A DNA stretch of 64,000 nt, from NCBI RefSeq assembly GCF_017744045.1, contig NZ_JAGHRD010000002.1. The stretch is one strand, 5' to 3'. The position numbers were made by a program, and so were the translations under genes. Positions 26,308 through 33,929 of the stretch are shown here, one piece after another; positions within the stretch are counted from its first letter, which is position 1; each line of letters opens with the position of its first letter. The DNA is from Pelagimonas sp017744045 (lineage in GTDB: Bacteria; Pseudomonadota; Alphaproteobacteria; Rhodobacterales; Rhodobacteraceae). The notes under the pieces are model-generated. The model was not told the DNA's origin. It was given only the letters and a program-made list of their open reading frames with translations, and did not search any database.

Positions 26308-26359
26308 CATGCCCTGCACCCTGGAGGGGGCAACCTTACAGGCAAGAAAGGTGTCGAGC

Positions 26360-26722
26360 ATGGAAAATGATAAAGACGATCCGGTGCTTATCCGGGCCAG
26401 AGCAGAGATTGAGCGGCTCAAACAACAACGCGATGAAATCGCGGCAACGCTCAATGACTTGACCACCGAGCTGCACGAGCTCAGGGCCAGAGTCAGGGAA
26501 GGAGACCCAGATAGGAAAGGCAACTCCGGCAAGGTGCTGGGGGATGTGAAATATTGGCTCAGGGCAGCCCGTGAAACGGAGTGTGAAATTGAAGCGATCA
26601 GGCGAAAGGAAAGCGAAATCACAGGCGAGTACGGACTCGACCTTGATGCCGCAAGACATGAAATCGGGTGCCGTCTGGCTCGCCTCCGCCCCTGTGGATG
26701 TGAGGAAGAGGTTTCTGAATGA
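26360..26722 (+). CDS. GTA gp1, small terminase-like protein
   Basis: The 120-residue product begins MENDKDDPVLIRARAEIERL, continues as a long coiled coil to about residue 50, and ends in a second segment (KVLGDVKYWLRAARETE ... YGLDLDAARHEIGCRLARL). In RcGTA the corresponding gp1 is the small terminase that recruits DNA and TerL without sequence specificity. The ATG at 26360 has AAAGG eight bases upstream and lies after the leader hairpin; a longer frame from 26270 would run through that hairpin and is rejected. It overlaps terL by about 65 bases. Confidence 0.8.
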   Translation: MENDKDDPVLIRARAEIERLKQQRDEIAATLNDLTTELHELRARVREGDPDRKGNSGKVLGDVKYWLRAARETECEIEAIRRKESEITGEYGLDLDAARHEIGCRLARLRPCGCEEEVSE

Positions 26723-28004
26723 GCTATCGATCGGGGAGCGCATTGCGCTCCCCTTTTTGTTTGAGTTCTGGGCGCATGAGCATCAATTGCCGCCGGAGGG
26801 CGATTGGCGGTCCTGGGTTATTTTGGGTGGGCGCGGTGCTGGTAAGACGCGCGCCGGGGCGGAATGGGTGCGCAGCATGGTCGAGGGATCGCGGCCCTTG
26901 AGCAAAGGCAAATGCCGACGATTGGCTCTGGTGGGGGAGACCTTTGATCAGGTGCGCGAGGTGATGATCTATGGCGATAGCGGGATCATGGCCTGTACGC
27001 CGCCGGATCGGAAACCGAAATGGGTGGCCTCGCGGCGGTGTCTGGTCTGGCCCAATGGCGCGGAGGCGATGGCGTTTTCGGCCCATGACGCCGAAGGGTT
27101 GCGCGGGCCGCAATTTGATGGGGCCTGGGTGGATGAGCTGGCAAAGTGGAAGAAGGCGCGGGAAACCTGGGACATGCTGCAATTTGGTTTGCGGTTGGGG
27201 GAGCATCCGCAGGTTTGCGTGACCACGACGCCGAGGAATGTCGAGGTGTTGAAGGAGTTGCTGGAGCTGCCCTCGACCGTGGTGACTCGCGCGGCGACCG
27301 AGGCGAACGCAGCCAATCTGGCCAAGTCTTTCCTGGAAGAGGTGCGCGCGCGCTATGCTGGGTCCGCCATGGGGTTGCAGGAATTGGACGGTATCCTTGT
27401 GGAAGAGATTGATGGCGCGTTGTGGACCCGTGAGATGTTTGACGAAGCGCGCATGGGCAAGACGCCCGAGATGACGCGGATCATCGTAGCGGTCGACCCG
27501 CCGGCGAAATCCAGCAAGAGCAGCGATGAATGCGGGATTGTTGTGGCTGGCGTCGTGCAGGATGGTCCGCCCAAGGATTGGCGCGCTTATGTGTTGGAGG
27601 ATGCCAGTGTTCAAGGGGCGTCACCCTTACAATGGGCGCAGGCGGTGGTTGATGCGGCCAAGCTTTGGGAGGCGGACCGGGTGGTCGCGGAGGTCAATCA
27701 GGGGGGAGACATGGTTGCGGAGATGCTGCGCCAGGTTGATCCGATGCTGCCGGTGAAATCGGTTCATGCGTCGCGCGGCAAGGTTGCGCGGGCGGAGCCC
27801 ATCGCTGCGCTTTATGAACAGGGTCGGGTGAGGCATGCGCGCGGCTTGGACCAGCTTGAGGCGCAGATGTGCCTTATGACCCATGCCGGTTTTGAAGGCT
27901 CGGGCAGTCCGGACCGTGTGGATGCCTGCGTGTGGGCGTTGAGCGAGTTGATGCTGGAGGGATCTAAACAGCAAGAGCCAAAGATTCGCGCCATTCGGTT
28001 TTGA
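26658..28004 (+). CDS. GTA gp2, terminase large subunit
   Basis: This is the ATP-driven DNA packaging motor and nuclease. Counting from the ATG at 26658 (448 residues), the Walker A motif GGRGAGKT is at 57-64 and the Walker B GAWVDE at 155-160. The RNase H-like nuclease domain starts IIVAVDPPAKS with an acidic residue at 280, followed by a second acidic cluster (SSDECG) and DRVDACVWALSEL. An ATG at 26646 is an equal alternative start. Both lie within g1, so translation is probably coupled. All catalytic motifs appear intact. Confidence 0.92.
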   Translation: MKSGAVWLASAPVDVRKRFLNELSIGERIALPFLFEFWAHEHQLPPEGDWRSWVILGGRGAGKTRAGAEWVRSMVEGSRPLSKGKCRRLALVGETFDQVREVMIYGDSGIMACTPPDRKPKWVASRRCLVWPNGAEAMAFSAHDAEGLRGPQFDGAWVDELAKWKKARETWDMLQFGLRLGEHPQVCVTTTPRNVEVLKELLELPSTVVTRAATEANAANLAKSFLEEVRARYAGSAMGLQELDGILVEEIDGALWTREMFDEARMGKTPEMTRIIVAVDPPAKSSKSSDECGIVVAGVVQDGPPKDWRAYVLEDASVQGASPLQWAQAVVDAAKLWEADRVVAEVNQGGDMVAEMLRQVDPMLPVKSVHASRGKVARAEPIAALYEQGRVRHARGLDQLEAQMCLMTHAGFEGSGSPDRVDACVWALSELMLEGSKQQEPKIRAIRF

Positions 28005-28245
28005 TGTTCACCGAAAAGCCTCTTGAACCAATGATTTGAGCGTTGCGCAAGCAGCGCACGGTGTCGTCAGAAGGCTTTAAACCTAAAAACCTAAGTTGCT
28101 TTTCAAGACGAAGGGCAACCTTTGAAAAACGAGATTCACTGGACGTGACACCGGGCAATGACCGGGCACAGGGCGGCGCGAGGCGTTTTCCTGATCAAAG
28201 ACGGCTTGCCCGGCCCATGTCCGCCAAGGAAAAGGAGCTAACAGC
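28005..28245. other. Lower-GC spacer between terL and the portal gene
   Basis: No GTA gene is visible in these 241 bases, although most neighbours overlap or nearly touch. By my count 28021-28140 is about 44% GC, well below the flanking genes. AAAGCCT (28015) and AGGCTTT (28072) can pair around an inner TGCGC-AAGCA-GCGCA hairpin. On the minus strand an open frame of 64 codons (28158 to 27964) begins MPGVTSSESRFSK and runs into the terL end; I do not recognise it. The last bases hold AAGGAG, the portal ribosome binding site. Confidence 0.5.
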
Positions 28246-29448
28246 ATGGTATTCGATTTTCTGCGGCGGGCGCAGGCCCCGAATGCGGCTCAGACTGCGG
28301 CACCAGAAGCCAAGGCTTCGGCCACAGGTCGTCTGGTTGCACAGATGAGCGGTGGGCGCGTGGCCTGGTCGCCACGGGACACGGTATCGCTGACCAAGCA
28401 GGCCTTTGCCGGGAACCCGGTCGGGTTTCGCGCGGTCAAGCTGATTGCCGAAGCCGCGGCTGCCCTGCCTCTGGTGCTGCAGGACGCGGATATGCGCTAT
28501 GCGGAACATCCGGTGCTCAAACTGATTGCCGGGCCGAACCCCGCTCAGGGGCGCGCGGATTTCTTTGAGGCGCTCTATGGCCAGATGTTGTTGTCGGGGG
28601 ATGGCTATGTCGAGGCCGTGTCGGGCGAGCAAGGAGTGCCTTTTGAGTTGCATGTGCTGCGTTCGGATCGGATGCGCGTGGTGCCGGGGGCCGATGGTTG
28701 GCCGGTGGCTTATGAATACAGTGTTGGCGGGCGCAAACATCGTTTCAATGTGACTGGGCCGGTGTCTCAGGTCTGCCATATCAAGAATTTCCACCCGCAG
28801 GATGACCATTACGGCTTGTCCCCGCTGCAAGCGGCGGCCCAGGCGGTGGATGTGCACAATTCTGCCAGCCGCTGGACCAAGGGTTTGCTGGACAATGCTG
28901 CGCGTCCGAGCGGGGCGATTGTCTGGAAGGGGGCCGAAGGGCAGGGGCAGTTGAGCCCGGAACAGTTCGACCGCCTGACCCATGAAATGGAAAGCATGCA
29001 TCAAGGCGCGCGCAATGCGGGACGTCCGATGTTGCTGGAAGGTGGCTTGGATTGGAAACCCATGGGCTTTTCGCCCAGTGATATGGAATTCCTGAAAACC
29101 AAGGAAGCCGCCGCGCGCGAGATCGCCACCGCCTTTGGTGTGCCGCCGATGCTGCTTGGCATTCCAGGCGAGGCGACCTTTGCCAATTACGCCGAGGCGC
29201 AGCGGGCATTTTATCGCCAGACCGTCCTGCCATTGGCGAGCAAGGTTTCGGCTTCGGTCGGGCGTTGGCTGTCCAGTTTTGTTGGTGAAGAATTGCAGCT
29301 GAAACCGGATATGGATCAGGTTCCCGCACTTGCCAGTGAGCGCGATGCGCAATGGAACCGCGTGGCTGCGGCTGATTTCCTGACACATGCAGAGAAGCGC
29401 CAGTTGCTGGGTCTGCCAGCGCTGCCTGAGGGCGATGCGGGTGAGTGA
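28246..29448 (+). CDS. GTA gp3, HK97-family portal protein
   Basis: The portal forms the dodecameric ring at the head vertex through which DNA enters and leaves. The 400-residue length and the markers GNPVGFRAVKLIAEAAAALP, FEALYGQMLLSGDGYVEA, and FGVPPMLLGIPGEATFANYAEAQ are typical of HK97-type portals. AAGGAG lies eight bases before the ATG. It overlaps the next small gene. Confidence 0.93.
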   Translation: MVFDFLRRAQAPNAAQTAAPEAKASATGRLVAQMSGGRVAWSPRDTVSLTKQAFAGNPVGFRAVKLIAEAAAALPLVLQDADMRYAEHPVLKLIAGPNPAQGRADFFEALYGQMLLSGDGYVEAVSGEQGVPFELHVLRSDRMRVVPGADGWPVAYEYSVGGRKHRFNVTGPVSQVCHIKNFHPQDDHYGLSPLQAAAQAVDVHNSASRWTKGLLDNAARPSGAIVWKGAEGQGQLSPEQFDRLTHEMESMHQGARNAGRPMLLEGGLDWKPMGFSPSDMEFLKTKEAAAREIATAFGVPPMLLGIPGEATFANYAEAQRAFYRQTVLPLASKVSASVGRWLSSFVGEELQLKPDMDQVPALASERDAQWNRVAAADFLTHAEKRQLLGLPALPEGDAGE

Positions 29449-29665
29449 GATGCGTGCAAAGGAGCCCTTTGCCTGCGCACCGGCCATGCGGCTGGAGGCG
29501 CATGAGCGGGTCAGCAAGCTGCAGATCGATGCGATGAACGACAAATTCGCCCGGATCGAGCTGCTGATGGAGCGGTTGGAAAAGCGGCTTTGGTTGACGG
29601 TTTACGGCGTTGCCGGGGTGATCCTGGCCGAGGCTTTCCAGAGTTTGATCAATACGGCGCCCTGA
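29435..29665 (+). CDS. GTA gp3.5-like small membrane-associated protein
   Basis: The product is about 76 residues, with an amphipathic coiled-coil-like segment (SKLQIDAMNDKFARIELLME) and then one hydrophobic helix (WLTVYGVAGVILAEAF). It occupies the position of g3.5 in the R. capsulatus cluster, whose function is unknown. The start is uncertain: ATG at 29435, GTG at 29441 (better spaced from GAGG) or ATG at 29450, all overlapping or adjoining the portal stop. The protease gene follows 22 bases later. Confidence 0.75.
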   Translation: MRVSEMRAKEPFACAPAMRLEAHERVSKLQIDAMNDKFARIELLMERLEKRLWLTVYGVAGVILAEAFQSLINTAP

Positions 29666-29687
29666 GCGCGAGATGAAAGGACAGAAC

Positions 29688-30230
29688 ATGGATTTGGAAC
29701 ACAAGTTCTGCCGCTTTGACGCGGATATCACCGTGGTCGAGGGCACCAAAATCGAGGGCTATGCCTCGTTGTTTGGAGCCTGTGACCAGGGGGGCGATGT
29801 GGTGAGCAAAGGGGCCTATGGGCGGTCCTTGAAAAAGCTCGAAGCGGATAACCGCGCGGTGAAAATGCTGTGGCAGCATGACCCGGCCCAACCCATCGGG
29901 ATCTGGGACGAGGTGCGCGAAGATGAGCGCGGGCTCTATGTCAAAGGCCGTTTGCTGGACAGCGTAGAAAAGGGCCGCGAGGCGGCTGCGCTGATCGAAG
30001 CGGGCGCAATTGACGGGCTGTCCATTGGCTATCGCACAGTAAAGGCGAGCAAGAATGACAAGGGCCAGCGGCTCTTGAACGAACTGGAGCTTTGGGAAGT
30101 GTCGCTGGTGACATTCCCGATGCTGCCCAGTGCCCGAGTGGCGGCCAAGGCCGAGGAGCCGGAAGCCGATCATTGGGGAGAGTTGGCGGATGTCCTTGAG
30201 GATGCCCGTCGTAACCTGGCGGGCGGTTGA
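29688..30230 (+). CDS. GTA gp4, prohead protease (S78 family)
   Basis: This protease trims the capsid protein during head maturation. From the ATG at 29688, preceded by AAGGA at six bases, the 180-residue product shows KIEGYASLFG and the catalytic region with H64 in MLWQHDP and S112 in GLSIGYR, followed by ELWEVSLVTFPMLP. This is the HK97 prohead protease pattern. The capsid gene follows 27 bp downstream. Confidence 0.92.
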   Translation: MDLEHKFCRFDADITVVEGTKIEGYASLFGACDQGGDVVSKGAYGRSLKKLEADNRAVKMLWQHDPAQPIGIWDEVREDERGLYVKGRLLDSVEKGREAAALIEAGAIDGLSIGYRTVKASKNDKGQRLLNELELWEVSLVTFPMLPSARVAAKAEEPEADHWGELADVLEDARRNLAGG

Positions 30231-30257
30231 GCCGCGCCACTCATGAGGATGAAACAC

Positions 30258-31436
30258 ATGAGTACAGCCGAGACCAAGTCTCGGACCGGGGAAGATATGC
30301 CTCCGGTCGCCCGGGTGAGTGCCGCGATGGCGGGACTGATTGGGGATTTCAAGGCCTTGCAGGCCGACCTTCAAGAGAAGCTTCACAAACAGGAAGAGCG
30401 ACTGACCATGCTTGATCACAAATCTGCCGTTGCGGCACGTCCCGTATTGTCGACCCATGCAGAGGTTGACGCCCCCCATCAGAAGGCTTTCGACGCCTAT
30501 CTGCGTTCTGGCGAAGATGACGGCCTGCGCGGCCTGGAGCTGGAAGGCAAGGCCATGTCCACGGCCGTGAATTCCGATGGTGGTTATCTGGTTGATCCGG
30601 TGACATCGGAAACCATCAAATCCACGCTGGACGCCACCGCGTCGATCCGTGCGATCTCTAACGTTGTGAATGTTGAAGCGACATCCTTTGACGTTCTGAT
30701 CGACCAGAATGACACCGGCGCTGGCTGGGCTGATGAAGTGTCGTCGACCGCCGAAACCGGCACGCCGACCATCGAGCGTATCTCGATCCCGCTCTATGAG
30801 CTGAACGCGATGCCAAAGATCTCTCAGCGCCTGCTGGACGATTCCGCCTTTGACGTGGAAACCTGGCTGGCCGGTCGTGTTGCCGATAAATTCGCCCGCG
30901 CCGAAGCGTCGGCCTTTGTGAACGGTGACGGTGTCGACAAGCCGCGCGGTTTTCTGAACCACACCATTGTCGCTGATGACAGCTGGGCCTGGGGCAATCT
31001 GGGTTACGTGGTATCTGGTGTTGCAGACACCATCGGTGATGGCGATGCGCTGATTGACCTGGTCTATGCGCTGGGTGCGGAATACCGCGCTGGTGCGAGC
31101 TTTGTCCTGAACTCCAAGACCGCCGGTGCGCTGCGCAAGCTGAAGGATGCGGATGGCCGCCATCTGTGGGCCGATGGCCTGGCTGCTCAGGAACCTGCGC
31201 GTCTGCTGGGCTACCCTGTTCTGATTTCCGAGGACATGCCTGACATTGGTGCCGACACCACACCTGTTGCCTTTGGTGACTTTGGTGCCGGTTACACCAT
31301 TGCCGAGCGTCCTGATCTGCGCGTGCTGCGTGATCCGTTCAGCGCCAAGCCGCATGTGCTGTTCTATGCCTCCAAGCGCGTTGGCGGCGATGTCAGCGAC
31401 TTTGCAGCGATCAAGCTGCTGCGTTGCGCGGTCTGA
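30258..31436 (+). CDS. GTA gp5, major capsid protein (HK97 fold)
   Basis: This is the main shell protein. The 392-residue product has an N-terminal helical delta-like region (to about residue 95) that gp4 should remove, then the HK97 fold with GGYLVDPVTSETIKSTL, PLYELNAMPKISQRLLDDS, FVNGDGVDKPRGFLN and RLLGYPVLISEDMP. The ATG at 30258 follows GAGGAT at eight bases. The codon choice in the second half looks smooth and GC-rich, as expected for a highly expressed gene. A structured 170-bp gap follows. Confidence 0.94.
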   Translation: MSTAETKSRTGEDMPPVARVSAAMAGLIGDFKALQADLQEKLHKQEERLTMLDHKSAVAARPVLSTHAEVDAPHQKAFDAYLRSGEDDGLRGLELEGKAMSTAVNSDGGYLVDPVTSETIKSTLDATASIRAISNVVNVEATSFDVLIDQNDTGAGWADEVSSTAETGTPTIERISIPLYELNAMPKISQRLLDDSAFDVETWLAGRVADKFARAEASAFVNGDGVDKPRGFLNHTIVADDSWAWGNLGYVVSGVADTIGDGDALIDLVYALGAEYRAGASFVLNSKTAGALRKLKDADGRHLWADGLAAQEPARLLGYPVLISEDMPDIGADTTPVAFGDFGAGYTIAERPDLRVLRDPFSAKPHVLFYASKRVGGDVSDFAAIKLLRCAV

Positions 31437-31606
31437 GCGTAGCCACGAGATGAGCGGCGGGGTCACCCCGCCGTTCACAGGGCGCGCGCAGCCGATGGTG
31501 TCCAGCAGTCCCCCTCCGCCCGTGCAGCGTGGGCGGCGCGCGCCCGTCACATGCGGGGGACTTGGGCAAGGGGTTGGGAATAGCCTAGCGATTTCGGAGA
31601 AGAAAC
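31437..31606 (+). other. Structured gap after the capsid gene
   Basis: Two hairpins can be drawn. One is CGGCGGGGT-C-ACCCCGCCG at 31455-31473. The other is a long-range stem, GGGCGCGCGC at 31480 with GCGCGCGCCC at 31536. Neither has a T-run, so complete termination is not implied; mRNA stabilisation or processing of the capsid message is possible. The end holds GGAGAAGAAAC, the gp6 ribosome binding site. No gene is supported here. Confidence 0.5.
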
Positions 31607-32200
31607 ATGATGTTGGTGGAAGAAACTCAGGTCGCCGAAGCGGCGTTGCCAATTGACGCCCTGAAACGGCATTTGCGTCTGGGCAGCGGCTTTGCCGAAG
31701 ACGATGTGCAAGACGCCGTGTTGGGCTCGTTCCTGCGGGCGGCCATGGCTGCGATTGAATCCCAGACAGGCAAGTCTTTGATCACCCGCGCCTATACGGC
31801 CAAGTATCCACGTTGGCAGAACCCCGAAGGGCAGATCCTGCCGCTGGCACCTGTCACCCATATTTCCGATGTTCTTCTGGTAGACCGGCTGGGCAATGTC
31901 GAGATCGTTCCGGTCGAAGATTACCACCTGGAGCAAGACAATTTTGACCCGCGCCTCATGCCGACTGCGGTGGCTTTGCCGCGCATTCCGACAAACGGAT
32001 CGGTGCATGTGCGCTTTGATGCGGGCTATGGTCCGACCTTTGAAAGCATCCCGAGCGATCTGGCCCAAGCGGTGTTTCTGCTGGCGGCCCATTACTATGA
32101 ATACCGCGACGAAACCGCGTTGGCGCAGGGATGCATGCCCTTTGGCGTGTCCAGCCTGATTGCCCGCTACCGTCCGGTGCGCGTGGGGATCGGCGGATGA
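31607..32200 (+). CDS. GTA gp6, head-tail connector/adaptor
   Basis: The 197-residue product contains ALKRHLRLGSGFAEDDVQDA, GKSLITRAYTAKYPRW and SDLAQAVFLLAAHYYEYRDE, the features of phage adaptor proteins (gp6-like connector family) that bind below the portal. The ATG at 31607 has GGAG seven bases before it; a second ATG follows at once. It overlaps gp7 by four bases. Confidence 0.88.
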   Translation: MMLVEETQVAEAALPIDALKRHLRLGSGFAEDDVQDAVLGSFLRAAMAAIESQTGKSLITRAYTAKYPRWQNPEGQILPLAPVTHISDVLLVDRLGNVEIVPVEDYHLEQDNFDPRLMPTAVALPRIPTNGSVHVRFDAGYGPTFESIPSDLAQAVFLLAAHYYEYRDETALAQGCMPFGVSSLIARYRPVRVGIGG

Positions 32201-32535
32201 GACGGCCCCATTTGAACAGACAGCTGGTGCTGGAAACCATTGTGCGGGTCGATGATGGCTCGGGCGGTTTCGAGGAAACCTGGCAGCCGGTCGGCACGCT
32301 TTGGGGGCAGATCAAACCCCGTACCGGTCGGGTGCGCGAAGGTGAAGCCGGAGCGGTCTCGGTCCATGCCTTTGTCATCAAGGTGCGCGGTGCGCCGCAG
32401 GGGCAATCCAATCGCCCGACCGCTGGTCAAAGGTTCCGCTCGGGCGCGCGAGTGTTTCGCATCGAAGCGGTGACCGAAGACGAACCCAAGGGTTTCTACC
32501 TGATTTGTCATTGTGAAGAGGAACTAGCCACATGA
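32197..32535 (+). CDS. GTA gp7, head closure (stopper) protein
   Basis: The 112-residue product begins MRRPHLNRQLVLETIVRVDD and shows the SPP1 gp16-like head-closure layout (GTLWGQIKPRTGRV, RFRSGARVFRIEAV). It seals the filled head and gives the tail a docking surface. The start is set by an ATGA overlap with gp6; the stop overlaps gp8 in the same way. Confidence 0.86.
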   Translation: MRRPHLNRQLVLETIVRVDDGSGGFEETWQPVGTLWGQIKPRTGRVREGEAGAVSVHAFVIKVRGAPQGQSNRPTAGQRFRSGARVFRIEAVTEDEPKGFYLICHCEEELAT

Positions 32536-32939
32536 GTTACGCAGTATCTGGGGCTTTGCAGACAGCTGTTTATGCAGCTCTGCAGGCTGATATGACCCTG
32601 GAGACCCTGGTCGGCGACAATATCTTTGACGCGCTGCCCACTGGGACCTTGCCACAGACCTATGTGGCGCTTGGCCCGGAAACGGCGACAGAGGCCGGGG
32701 ATGGGACGGATGCCGGAGCCTGGCATGAATTCGTCATCTCGGTTGTGACTGAAATCGCCGGCTTTCTCACGGCCAAACAAGCGGCAGGTGCGATCAGTGA
32801 TGTTCTGCATGAAGCGGAGCTGACCCTGACCCGTGGCCAGCTTGTCGGGATGTGGTTCCGCAAGGCCAAGGCAACACGCGAGACCGGCGGGCTGCGCCGG
32901 ATCGACCTCACTTTCCGCGCCCGCGTGGAAGACAATTGA
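32532..32939 (+). CDS. GTA gp8, tail terminator (DUF3168)
   Basis: The 135-residue product begins MSYAVSGALQTAVYAALQAD and contains PQTYVALGPETATEAGDGTD and HEFVISVVTE, the DUF3168 pattern. Members cap the head-proximal end of the tail tube. An ATGA overlap with gp7 fixes the start. Confidence 0.87.
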   Translation: MSYAVSGALQTAVYAALQADMTLETLVGDNIFDALPTGTLPQTYVALGPETATEAGDGTDAGAWHEFVISVVTEIAGFLTAKQAAGAISDVLHEAELTLTRGQLVGMWFRKAKATRETGGLRRIDLTFRARVEDN

Positions 32940-32963
32940 CCCTTTTCAAAACGGAGTAGTGCA

Positions 32964-33386
32964 ATGGGTGCTCAAAACGGCAAGGACCTTTTGGTCAAAG
33001 TGGATCTGACTGGTGACGGTTCGTTCGAAACAATGGCGGGGCTGCGTGCCACCCGTGTCAGCTTCAACGCTGAGCAGGTCGATGTGACCACGCTGGAAAG
33101 CCAAGGCGGCTGGCGTGAACTGCTGGCGGGTGCTGGTGTCAAATCTGCCAATATCTCAGGCTCTGGCGTCTTCAAGGATGCCCAAACCGACGAGCGTGCG
33201 CGCCAGATCTTTTTTGACGGCGAAACGCCCGATTTCCAGGTGATCATTCCTGACTTTGGCACGGTCGAAGGCGCGTTCCAGGTGACCAGCATCGAATATG
33301 CTGGATCGCATAACGGCGAAGCCACCTACGAGGTCTCTTTGGCCTCGGCTGGCGAGCTGAACTTTATCGCGGTGCCTGTGGTCTGA
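32964..33386 (+). CDS. GTA gp9, major tail tube protein
   Basis: The 140-residue tail tube subunit includes KDLLVKVDLTGDGSFETMAG, VDVTTLESQGGWRELLAGAG and SGSGVFKDAQTDERARQIFF, typical of TP901-1-type major tail proteins. GGAG precedes the ATG. Its stop overlaps the gp10 start (TGATG). Confidence 0.9.
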   Translation: MGAQNGKDLLVKVDLTGDGSFETMAGLRATRVSFNAEQVDVTTLESQGGWRELLAGAGVKSANISGSGVFKDAQTDERARQIFFDGETPDFQVIIPDFGTVEGAFQVTSIEYAGSHNGEATYEVSLASAGELNFIAVPVV

Positions 33387-33718
33387 TGGGCAATCCGTGG
33401 AGGGGGGAGGTGGCGCTGACCATAGATGGCGAGCGTCACCTCATGCGGCTGACACTGGGGGCTTTGGCAGAGCTCGAAGCCCAGCTGGAGAGCGGATCTT
33501 TGGTGGATCTGGTGCAGCGGTTTGAACAAGGCGGCTTCAGCACGCGCGACGTGCTGGCGCTGATCGTGGCCGGATTGCGCGGTGGCGGTTGGCAGGGGCA
33601 AGCCAGAGATCTCGTCAATGCCGAGATTGCTGGTGGGCCTATGGCAGCTACCAAAGCAGCGGCAGAGCTGCTCGCGCGGGCCTTCATGATGCCGGAGCAG
33701 GCGGATGAAGGGGTTTGA
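33386..33718 (+). CDS. GTA gp10, tail assembly chaperone-like protein
   Basis: The 110-residue product shows GEVALTIDGERHLMRLTLGA and LAELEAQLESGSLVDLVQRF, the GTA gp10 family (GTA TAC). By position and fold family it corresponds to phage tail assembly chaperones that coat the tape measure protein. It overlaps gp9 by one base and gp10.1 by 14 bases. The gp10/gp10.1 pair may play the part of the frameshifted G/GT pair of lambda, here as two separate frames. Confidence 0.88.
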   Translation: MGNPWRGEVALTIDGERHLMRLTLGALAELEAQLESGSLVDLVQRFEQGGFSTRDVLALIVAGLRGGGWQGQARDLVNAEIAGGPMAATKAAAELLARAFMMPEQADEGV

Positions 33719-33929
33719 CTGGCCGGTATTGATGCGTGCTGGGATGCGCGGGCTTGGCCTGCGCCCCCGAGAGTTTTGGGACCTGACCCCGGCGGAATTG
33801 CAAATGCTGCTGGGTGAGGGTGAGGGCGGACAACCGATGGGGCGGTCACAGCTGAACAAGCTGATGGATGCGTTCCCGGATGTGACCGTGCCGCAGGAAA
33901 AGGAGATGCTCCGAAATGAGCGAGATTGA
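33705..33929 (+). CDS. GTA gp10.1, small tail assembly chaperone-like protein (rcc01693 family)
   Basis: This 74-residue product (MKGFDWPVLMRAGMRGLGLR, then FWDLTPAELQMLLGEG) matches the small gene between g10 and g11 in R. capsulatus. FWDLTP-type motifs are typical of small tail assembly chaperones. It overlaps g10 by 14 and g11 by 14 bases, consistent with tight translational coupling. Confidence 0.85.
   Translation: MKGFDWPVLMRAGMRGLGLRPREFWDLTPAELQMLLGEGEGGQPMGRSQLNKLMDAFPDVTVPQEKEMLRNERD

Noticed and set aside
26270..26359. A 30-codon N-terminal extension of GTA gp1
   Set aside because: It would translate through the terminator-like hairpin; the ATG at 26360 has a better placed ribosome binding site and matches the gp1 coiled-coil start.
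28195..29544. A 449-codon minus-strand open frame opposite the portal gene
   Set aside because: It is the antisense shadow of the portal gene; its translation is Arg/His/Gln-rich and without recognisable motifs.
29649..31652. A 667-codon minus-strand open frame opposite the GTA protease and capsid genes
   Set aside because: It runs antisense through two clear GTA genes. GC-rich, codon-biased genes create long open antisense frames, and the product has no domain character.
31246..31656. Plus-strand frame bridging the capsid-gp6 gap
   Set aside because: It overlaps the capsid end and gp6 start out of frame and has low-complexity Pro/Gly/Arg content; the gap is better read as structured RNA.
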